From assembly GCA_032191485.1 (NCBI GenBank), contig JAVDOI010000012.1:10664635-10728634 (forward strand): a stretch of DNA of 64,000 nucleotides, read 5' to 3'. Origin of the DNA: Leptoclinus maculatus. Taxonomy: Eukaryota > Chordata > Actinopteri > Perciformes > Stichaeidae. Below are positions 50,019-58,609 of the stretch, one piece after another. Under the pieces are notes generated by a model. The model was not told the origin of the DNA and did not search any database. It saw only the letters and a list, made by a program, of their open reading frames with translations. Position numbers and translations under genes: made by a program. The number at the start of each line of letters is the position of its first letter. Within the stretch, counting starts at the first letter, position 1.

Positions 50019-50700
50019 TGCAGACGGAGTGTTTTGTCAAATGAAAGTCAGTGAGCGTAGGTTGATTCTCACAAACGCTGCTGCATCGGTTGCTGTGAAA
50101 AACACAAACATGTTTCCATTCAGAGTTTTTCCACTTTCACTTGTTCACCACCTTTGACACAAATCTATTTTAGTCATTCTTTCTTTTATTTTTTTCCAGA
50201 AGCTGACTACATTGTTCTGTATTGTTCAGGTTTCTGAAAACAGGGAGGACATTTTAACACATAATAAACATTTACTCGCATGTAAAAAACAGAAATAGCA
50301 GTGACACACTGATCAGTTTTAAAAAAAACATAAAAGTTACTTAAACTTACTGTAGCATTCACTTACAACTTTTCTGAAACATTAGATGAATATTAAATTA
50401 TTTTCACAAACTAAACCTAGACTATACACAGTTGAAATAAAACAAAAAGAGTTTAGGAAAAAAACACTTACCAAGGTACTTCGCTTGACTCCTTTGCTTG
50501 ATCTCCAAATGCAGAAAGCTACACTGTATGTTGACAACACATGAGATAATAGCTTAGTTTTGTAGCGGCACATTGGTTGAACAGCTCCTCTCTGAATACA
50601 GTGAGGATATATAATGCTGCTCTTTGCAAAGGCGTCTTAATTTCCTGTTTCAGTGTACTGTAGGAGTGGAGCTAAGAGGGGGGCAGGAAACCATAGCCTG
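50019..50700 (-). promoter_or_regulatory. 5' UTR intron and TATA/ETS-bearing promoter of the GPCR gene
   Basis: On the minus strand a good donor (TTG|GTAAGTG) at 50471 and an acceptor (TTTCACAG) at 50093 define a 379-bp intron within the 5' UTR. Upstream, TATATA at about 50607-50612 would place transcription start near 50580. A purine-rich GAAACAGGAAAT block (about 50637-50648) resembles an ETS/PU.1-type site, as seen in leukocyte-expressed receptor genes. That expression pattern is inference. Confidence 0.55.
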
Positions 50701-52270
50701 ATGACACTAGAATATGCACACAGTCTGCTTTTACAAGTGTATTTATAATTTGCGTAGCTTGACATAATCACACAAAATGCACATAGAGGTCAAGCATGCT
50801 TCACATTTTCTTTTTTTGCTCTCCCAAGATTTCCACACACTGTATGATTGCTAATTGTTAATGAAGTTATTGCAATGAATATGGATATTTTGCAAATAAA
50901 ATATCTTGTGCACATAACATCCATATCTATATCCTCCAGGAGCTCATGCTTTCTGTAATGCTATGATATAATGATAATATTTGTCACAAATCCTGTTGCA
51001 TAATTAATATAGCGTTATATTGGTAATCCAGTTTGGGTAATTTGTAGTAACATTTCAGATACTCTTCTCTCAAATGAGTTAGTAAAATTGTGACTCAATA
51101 CATTTTGGTATGGTTTGGCTCCTAAAAACTTAAATGTTAAAATTGTAGATGTGACCGGAAGTTGTTTGAGTACCGCGGAACATCGAGTGAATTACAAAGT
51201 GGCAGTTAACGGAGTTGTACCCCGAACCGGACAGTTTTTAGCTAACGTTCCAATAAAATTCACTTAAAATATTGATAAAAATGATCGTGTAATGTTTTCA
51301 GTTGATTTAATGGTGTTAAACTAAAGTTTAACTTCGTACCTTTCAAACTAAATATTGTTGTAATTATTAGAGGGTAGACTTAGCTCCGCTGCTTGGAGGC
51401 TAGCTGTCGCGAAGCGCTGGTTTTGACTTGAGTTCAATGGGGAAATAATCTGGGGTGGGTAATGGGAAGTATTAACTGTTGTATTTCGTGATACATACAT
51501 GTTGTGTTGGCGTTGTAAGGGAGGACAACATACAGTGTGAATGAACTGGTTGAAGCCGGAAGCTCCGGTGTCTAACTTAAATAAATAGATAAAAGAGGAG
51601 ATTATAGAAAAATAACCGGTGCATTGTTGAGGCCATGGCCCGGTCTAGTTAAATAAATGTGTGGATGTGGCTGGCTATTGCATTAAGATTACAGTTGATA
51701 GTGTGGTTAACTTGAAGAGGTTGGCCTAGCTTCGTCTTGTTAGCTTAGCTGCTTTGTTAGCTACAAAGCTCATGTGGTAAGCACATGTTCTTCTGAAAAA
51801 TAAATAGTAGAAGAAGAAACTCCGCCACCTAGCGGTTGGAGGAGCAATTGCGTGATAATTACAGAAAACTCCATTACCCAGAGGTGTAAATACTTTAGTT
51901 CATTTCCATTAACAGTTTTAGTTTTGATTCAACACTTTTGGTTTCCATTAATAGTTTTAGTTTTGATTCAACATTTTAATATTGTTAGTTTGTTTAGTTT
52001 TTTGTTTGTTTGTTTTTTGTGTTAAAGTGGGATTTAAGGGTGGACTAAATTGGGGTTCCTTGAAAAGGGCAGTTTTGGACTTGAATTGAATGTGCTCATC
52101 TCACTACTTAGGTAAAGTTGGAAAGATATTCAAAGATTCAGACTTCCCGGTTCAATAAATCGTTAGTGAAACGTTGCTAAAATACAAACGATACCTCTCT
52201 TTATTTAATATTGTTGTAGTAGGTATTAACCCCCCCCCAAAAAAATCTAGAAAAACAATAATATTGTAAT
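50701..52270. other. Gap between the GPCR promoter and the protease relic
   Basis: No supported gene. A 39-bp direct repeat lies at 51903-51980. The stretch 51150-51850 has an ETS-like ACCGGAAGTTG, a GCGAAGCGCTGG block and GCTAGC/GTTAGC-rich sequence, a composition also seen upstream of the PHRF1-like gene, but no coding frame. Confidence 0.45.
51903..51980 (+). repeat. 39-bp direct tandem repeat (2 copies)
   Basis: Two copies beginning TTTCCATTAA at 51903 and 51942, each containing AGTTTTAGTTTTGATTCAAC. They differ at only a few positions. Confidence 0.85.
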
Positions 52271-52294
52271 ATATAGGTAAACGTTTTGTCACTC

Positions 52295-52811
52295 ATGGGG
52301 AGATTACGACACGTGTTCATAACTCCCCCCATAAGTGATGACCTCCAGGTGATTCCGATAGACTCATCATGCTATGAACTACAATGTTTTTTAGGGCAGG
52401 TGCCGACCACAGTCACCTGGGATTCTGGCGCCACTGTGTCTGCAATAAGTGAGTCTTGGCAGAGACGATATCTGCCTGATGCAAAAATCTATTTTTCCAA
52501 AACATTGAAAATAAAGTACATTACTGGAGATATAGCTCAGTCTATAGGCGAGATCGAAGAGTGTTTTCAATTTGCCGGGGATACACCACAAAAGACATGT
52601 CAAAATACAGGTGATGAAAAATGTAAACGATTTCGACTCGAGAATACCGTTAATTGGGGTTAACCTCATAGATGACTTGGTTTATGAGTACAGACCTAGA
52701 TCTGTGAGGGAATGGTTCACCCCCAGGAACATTGTTAAAGAATATACAATCCCATGTCAGATAAACGGCTTCCAAATGGAAGCACAATTCGATTCTGGAG
52801 CCACAGATTAA
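52295..52811 (+). pseudogene. Frameshifted relic of a retroelement aspartic-protease region with two DSGA motifs
   Basis: A frame opening at ATG 52295 carries WDSGATVSAIS, the catalytic D-S/T-G-A signature of retropepsin-like proteases, and runs to a stop at 52661-52663. From about 52572 the continuing protease-like sequence (PLIGVNLID, a hydrophobic-LIG motif expected near the C-terminal end of this fold) is in another frame, so a frameshift separates the two. About 50 codons later a second FDSGAT motif occurs and the frame stops at 52809-52811. No capsid, reverse transcriptase, integrase or LTRs were recognised nearby. This is most simply a decayed fragment of an LTR-type retroelement or of a gene derived from one. 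Both parts are broken and no function is inferred. Confidence 0.6.
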
Positions 52812-52833
52812 TTTATTGATCATCAATGGGTAC

Positions 52834-53034
52834 TAAAGTGATCGGTTAAGTTACGTGACGTTGGTAGCTTACAAGCTAACAAACGTTACCGGCAGCTTCT
52901 CTATTACTGGGAGCTTATAACATCACATGTGTGTTAAAGTGATCGGTTAATTTTCTTGACGTTCGTAGTTTACAAGCTAACATATGTTACCGGCAGCTTC
53001 TCCATTACCGGGAGCTTATAACATCACATTTGTT
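52834..53034 (+). repeat. 101-bp direct tandem duplication
   Basis: Two adjacent copies start TAAAGTGATCGGTTAA at 52834 and 52935. Both continue with TACAAGCTAACA, TTACCGGCAGCTTCTC, TTAC-GGGAGCTTATAACATC. They differ by scattered substitutions, so the duplication is not recent. Confidence 0.9.
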
Positions 53035-53798
53035 AATAGTAGTAATGTTAGCTGACAAAAGCTAACTAACGTTAGCTGCAGCTCGTCTGCCTGCATCCGA
53101 CCGTAGTTAGCCTTGGAAAGTAACTTCACTTTCTAATCTCAGAGGTTGACTAATATCTTACTGAGATTGTGACGATTTTACAAATGATTTATACTTCATA
53201 TCATGTCCATAAATGGACCAACGTGAGCTCAGGTAGACAGGTTATCAACCTGAAATATCACTTTAAATCCGGTAACGTTATAAACTTTGAGATTAATTAC
53301 ATGAATACACTGAATTTGAATATTTTGCTAATTCTGTTCTTGTTTTGTTAGGGAGCCAGGCGCTGAGGTGAGAACGATGGACAAACATTCAGCAACCGTA
53401 GCTTTGAATTAAGACATTAGTCCATTTGTAATATCTCCATTTGACCATCCTGTACTTAAGGTTACAGTTACATTAGCTCTCATCCTATATAAACTTATAT
53501 AAAAAATATAAAGTATGTGTTGCTGCAAGTTAATAAACACGTTTGATGACATTTGTTTTGCTGCTGTTAGCTGTCTTGATTGATTTCCTCTGCCTTATAT
53601 GTATATATGTGTGTACTGTATATGTGTGAATGAAATAAAATAGTTATTGATAAATAATTGTTTTAATTACAAGAACTATAACTGATTGAAAATGTGTTAT
53701 TTAACATAGTAACTGATTTAGATAACTAATTATTAATTTAGAAAAAAATATGAAAAAGATCTATGAATGAATTATTGAATATGATAAAAAAAACTTAA

Positions 53799-53856
53799 AT
53801 ACATTAATCTAAAACCTTTACAGTATATATACTGAAAAGGTTTTAGGTTAATGTAT
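53799..53856. repeat. 58-bp near-perfect AT-rich palindrome
   Basis: Two 29-base arms meet with no spacer. The left arm starts ATACATTAATCTAAAACC and ends CAGTATA; the right arm is its reverse complement with two mismatches. It can form a cruciform or a long RNA hairpin. Confidence 0.9.
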
Positions 53857-54039
53857 GTGTACATACATAAATATATATACATACTATAAATATATATCTA
53901 TATTTATAGTATATAATACTGTTGAGCAGGGATTCTAGGCGATGGGAGCAGCAAGGGGGGGAGGGGCGGGAACAGCTGGTGACGAAAACAGGAAGTCCTC
54001 TGTAGCGTAGGCCGTCTCATTTCGGAGACCGCACGGTCT

Positions 54040-54087
54040 AGCCTTCGCGGTTCTCAAAGGACGCGGCCCACGTAGACCGCGAAGGCT
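54040..54087. repeat. GC-rich inverted repeat (12-bp arms)
   Basis: AGCCTTCGCGGT at 54040-54051 and its exact reverse complement at 54076-54087, 24 bases apart. The surrounding 53990-54120 block is GC-richer than its flanks and resembles the end of a non-autonomous DNA element. Confidence 0.7.
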
Positions 54088-54364
54088 GGGTCCTCCGAAG
54101 GATGCAGCCCCTGAATAGACTGTAGACTGTTTTATAAGAAGGTATTACTAGCTACACGATCATGTTATGGTAGCCACCGACTAAGCGAACCTAGCTAGCT
54201 TAGCTAACGTTAGCTGTTATCATCATTAACGGCAATGTAACGTTCAAGCTCACGCAAAAAGAGTCTGATTCAACAGAGGACTTATGTTTAGATTTAACTT
54301 GGCAAGCACCGTATGAACGTCGTCACAGTAAACAGTAATTTTCTTGTCCAGTAATATTTCAAAT

Positions 54365-57335
54365 ATGGATAAGTCCACCGTGGTAAACGCAGCAGGTGGA
54401 GAGGCTGCAGATAAATGTTATATCTGTCTGAGCCCCTTTGAAAAGCAAATAATAGCCTCTCTGGAAAACTGCCAGCATGTCTTTTGCATTGATTGTATAC
54501 TTCAGTGGTCCAAGGTAAACATACACTTCACCTGTCACTCATGTCCAGCTAAATATGTCCTGTCTTTACCACACTTACTTTTATCAGAATGATATGTATC
54601 TTAAATTCTGCCGAGAAGGTGTAGCAATACCACTGGAAAGTTGACTTGTGCTTTAAAAAAAAGGCTAATTATCCCACCTTCATGGCTCACTGTTCTTTTA
54701 AAAAGGGATTGCTGCAGTGAAGTGTAATACCATGTCAAAAGACATTAGAGATTACAGCTGAATGATTAAGTGATTGACACAGTACAGTGTTTCCCCTAGG
54801 TTTACAGCTTTGGGGGGGGGGGGGGGGGGGGCGGACACCGACACAAACACTTAACGGAATCACGGTGTTCACGTGTTTCATTTAATGACAGCAATATATA
54901 TAATATATATAACAAGCAGCACTTGGGCTCTTTCCTGTACTTAGCGAAGCGCGCTCTCTGTCCGCTGGTGTGCTCACCTGTGTTTGCGCGCACGTGTCTG
55001 TGTGCGCGCAAACACAGGTGAGCACACCAGCGGACAGATCTGCTGCTTTTCTCTGTTTCGTATCATTGCACAAAGAATATATTTGGGTTTTAGACTGTAA
55101 TCTAAAGATGTCACCTCCGGCTCTCGGATTTTGACACAACAATGAATGGATTAATTGAGAAAAGATAATGAAAATAACCATTAATTGCAACACTATTACT
55201 TATAATATATGTATGAGCCTTCACTTTTACTTCACACTACCTTTTCTTTTCTCTGTACAGACTGTGAATCAGTTTGTAAAACACTAATATGTCTAAGCTG
55301 CAGGAGCATCAAGGTTTTGTTGTTGTACAAATGTTGCTCCGTCTTGACTCTCAGACAGCCAACACTTGTCCCGTGGATCGGATCAGTTTTGCTTTCATCC
55401 ACCAGAGACGGTGTCCTGGAGGGCTGATCCTAAAGAAGGTGATTATTTGCACTGAGTGTCCTGAAGGAAGCTTTTTGATACGTGTGGGAACATGTGGGCA
55501 GTGTTTGGGGGGCTAAACTGTTTGCGTTGTTGCTGCAGATCAAAGTGAGGACACAGAAAAGGGAAGATGATGATGATGATGATGATGAAGAAGAAGAGGG
55601 GAGCAACACTGTTGTCTGCGAGGAATGTGGACGCAGCGACCGCAGGCACAGGCTGCTAGTGTGCATACACTGTGATTCAGGGTACGGCATTACAGTCTTA
55701 TCGAGGGGAATTTTGGTCTTTCATTTTCACTACCGGTGTTTATTTCAGTCATAGCAGCAGCATTATATTGACTACAATAGTTAGTTTTACTTCACTGACT
55801 TTGACCACTCAAACTCCTACAGTCTCTGCTGGAAATGTATGTTAAAGGTACTTAATCGCAGTTGTACTTTTTGTTCCAGGTATCATATGGACTGCTTGAC
55901 TCCGTCACTAAACACTGGCCCAGAAGGCGACTGGATTTGTGCCGAGTGTGCGGTCACTCCCCAGCATACAGGTAAAGCTTTGTTCTTAACTAAGTAGGCA
56001 TCTGGCACCTTAAATACACACATAATTCTGTTATTATTTAGCTAATTAATTGATTGTGGAAATTGTAGCTGCCTCCTTCTTTAAAGGACCACATTGGTGT
56101 TTTGTATCCTTTCATCCACACTATGGATAAAATAAAGGAACATGTCTAAATTGTCTAAACACATGATGTGAATGTGTCCCTGCACAGACGGCTCCATGGT
56201 GGAGGGTGAGATCAGTGACGGAGAACTGACGGACCTCCTAGCTGAAGTAGATGAAACCTCATCTACCAGCAGTCGTCTTCGTCCCTCCACTGTAAATCGT
56301 CCGAGCAGCTCCGCTGATCGACGACACAGTCGGAGGATCCAGAGCAGAGCCGGCGCCAATCCCCAAACCTCCTGGGTCAGTTGAACATCACACTGAGAGA
56401 GTAACGTCTGTTTATCTACCCCATGTGCATTATTCATTTAGGTTACCTCAAGTAACTAGGGCAAAGGGAAATTCCTCAAGCCGTTATCAGATCCCCTCAC
56501 TGTATGGGCACCGCTGTGGCATTGAACCATATTTCTTGCACATGTGCTGTTAGCAGTAATGCAGAAATCAACCAACTGACACATCGTGCATCGTCTCTTG
56601 CTGCTGGTGTTTGTGGTTACTGTCTGAAACAAGCTTCTCTGCCCTCTTGGGTTCATCTGTGTGGGTTGCTGCGTCTGCTCGTGTACAGTAGAGATTGATT
56701 TATTGTAACTGCTGAAAAGGATCAAAAGGCCACATAACCTTTGCTTCCCTTGACCACGGAGAGTCTCGTATCATCTTCCTCCATCAAGTACTTTTTTAAG
56801 GTGGTAGTGGTGTCTTCAGGTGGCTGTAAGTGACTAAATAGTCTTATAGTAGAGACAATGCTTTGTTTACCCACTCAAGGACATCCGTGTGAATGTTTTT
56901 CACACGGAAAAAGTGCAGTACATGGTGCATTATTATAATTTGATTGCACAACAAGTTGCGCCTCATTTCCAGTAACCTTAAATATGTAGTACGTACTAAA
57001 ACAAAATTCAGTTGATGTTGCTTTGTACGTTTTGCTTTTGACCTGTAAAAGACAACCTACCATAACATTGGTGTTAATCTCCATAAATTATCTGTTTTCT
57101 GTTCTTTTTCCCAGCATGTACCTAGATACCTGTTACGGGCAACAAAGCCTGCAGTAACAACAGTTGAAGTAGCTGCAGTTCCTCCCAGTGACACCAGCAG
57201 AGCTGCGCTCAGTAAGTTACCAACTGTTAGTTCACTTCCCCTTAGCTTCAAGAGTCTGTGCATTATTTTATATTCAACATCATCTGTTTTGTGTGTTTCA
57301 CAGAGTTAAAGACAAGAAGGAAGCGTTCTACGTGA
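54365..57335 (+). CDS. Short PHRF1-like RING and PHD finger protein (261 aa, 7 coding exons)
   Basis: Exons: 54365-54514, 55355-55438, 55539-55681, 55880-55971, 56188-56375, 57115-57211, 57304-57335; all phases close. The RING (residues 18-58) has ligands C18, C21, C36, H38, C41, C44, C55 and D58 (CPVD), the arrangement of PHRF1. An acidic run (about 88-98) follows. The PHD finger is complete C4HC3: C105, C108, C120, C123, H128, C131, C146, C149. ELTDLLAEV, SRLRP and HVPRYL also follow human PHRF1 in order. The protein stops at KTRRKRST, where human PHRF1 continues for well over a thousand residues, including its RNA polymerase II CTD-binding region. PHRF1 is a nuclear E3 ligase that targets TGIF and links H3K36 methylation to DNA repair. 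This copy keeps only the N-terminal chromatin/E3 module. It could be a truncated paralogue or a short isoform with further exons not recognised downstream. Confidence 0.88.
54812..54831. repeat. G20 homopolymer in intron 1 of the PHRF1-like gene
   Basis: Twenty consecutive G on the plus strand, followed by CGGACACCG. Confidence 0.95.
54957..55038. repeat. Perfect 37-bp inverted repeat with 8-base loop
   Basis: The left arm (54957-54993) is exactly complementary to the right arm (55002-55038) over all 37 positions, separated by GTGTCTGT. The arms are GC-rich, with TCCGCTGGTGTGCTCACC and GTTTGCGCGCAC. It lies in intron 1 of the PHRF1-like gene, 126 bases after the G20 tract. A transcript would fold into a very stable hairpin. 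Confidence 0.97.
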
Positions 57336-57600
57336 GCTCCTGACACCAAGAGGAGAGTTGTTGTTTAGTGTGTATCATCACTTCCTGATGAATGCGCTCC
57401 TGTCATACATTACCACATGGTGGCAGCAGTGTGTTATAGACATGAACCTGACCAGAGGAAGAAGCTGTTTATTTCAGTAATACTGTTTCATCTTAAGTTG
57501 AATGTTTTTTTTACTTTTGTTAAAAGATAAGCCTGACATTATTCTATACTTTTCTTACTGTCAATAAATCCCATGAAAATACCAAAACCAGCAATCCGTT
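57336..57600 (+). terminator. 3' UTR and poly(A) signal of the PHRF1-like gene
   Basis: AATAAA lies at 57563-57568, about 230 bases after the stop, in TGTCAATAAATCCC. Confidence 0.7.
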
Positions 57601-57699
57601 AGTCTGCCTCTCAGTACTGTATAACTAGCTCGGAGAAGCTGTACTTCCAGCGATACTTTGAGCCAAGTGCTAACTTCGGCATGCAACTTTTCTGACAAT

Positions 57700-58110
57700 A
57701 CTTTCTAATGCTAACATGTTGATGTTCAGCATGTTCACAATCTTAGTTTAGCATTTTAGCATGCTAATATTAAGGAGCACTATAAGCATTAATTACACCT
57801 GAGGCTGGAGGTAATGTTATCAGCTTTGCAGAAATGTCATCATAATGGCGGTTGAACATTAATGTCTTTTACAAATTCCAATCAATGAATATCTCAATAC
57901 ATCAAACTTTTTGTGTCAATCCATTCAGTAGATGTGGAGTTATTTTAATAGATAAGGGAAAACTCTGACCTGCTGGTGACACGGATATAATAGTAAGGGA
58001 GTCCCCAAAGTCAGTAGGATTCATCCTCTGGGGAACATGAATGTACAAACTTTAATAGCAATTCATCAAATAGCTGTGGAGATATTTCTATGCAGACCAA
58101 CATTGCCGTT
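57700..58110 (+). repeat. Dispersed repeat family A
   Basis: GCTAACATGTTGATGTTCAG and ATCTTAGTTTAGCATTTTAG, then, after a diverged centre, AGTAGGATTCATCCTCTGGG and ATTCATCAAATAGCTGTGGA. Confidence 0.7.
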
Positions 58111-58584
58111 TCTTTAAATGTAAACAGAAAGTGAATGACTATAAATAGCTCTTAATCTAAAGCACCTTGAGCATCAGTGTAGTTACTTTGGTTCAGGTAG
58201 CATGGTTTGGGTGGACGAAGATGGTAGGTGGACCTTGACCAAATAAAGTATGTGAAGCAACCGGGGTTTCTGAGGCTCCTCTACTCTTCTGCAGGATTTC
58301 CTCATCCCTCCTCCTCCAGCAAGCCCTGAGCCATCGCCTAGCAACACCAGCCTTTAGTCTCATTTCTCAGACTCTTGTTCAGCCGAACCCCAAGGTCTGT
58401 TGTTTCTGTTGTTTCTGGTCATCTGATATTAAATCCCTCCTTTGATGTCCAAAATCAATTGTCTGTTGAATCAGACTGCCTTCAAAATCAGAACCAGTTT
58501 CTGAGCGATGCAAGAAATCCTTCCACCAAAATAACTCTGATATGACAGTTAAGATATTATAGCTCATATGTATCAACGTTGATC

Positions 58585-58609
58585 TGTGTGTGTGTGTGTG
58601 TGTGTGTGT
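58585..58609. repeat. (TG)n microsatellite
   Basis: Uninterrupted run of about 12 units. Confidence 0.9.

Larger units (their letters stand above)
53035..54364. other. Palindrome-rich region upstream of the PHRF1-like gene
   Basis: No coding sequence. It holds an AT-rich palindrome (53799-53856), a second AT hairpin (about 53880-53925), a GC-rich block with an inverted repeat (54040-54087), and GCTAGCTTAGCTAACGTTAGC-type sequence at 54190-54215. The last 300 bases presumably contain the promoter and 5' UTR of the PHRF1-like gene. Confidence 0.55.

Noticed and set aside
55289..55354. In-frame extension upstream of PHRF1-like exon 2 with its own ATG
   Set aside because: Exon 1 joins in phase at 55355 to give the conserved WSK-TANTCPVD RING sequence. 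The upstream part has no RING similarity and ends in a plausible intron acceptor.
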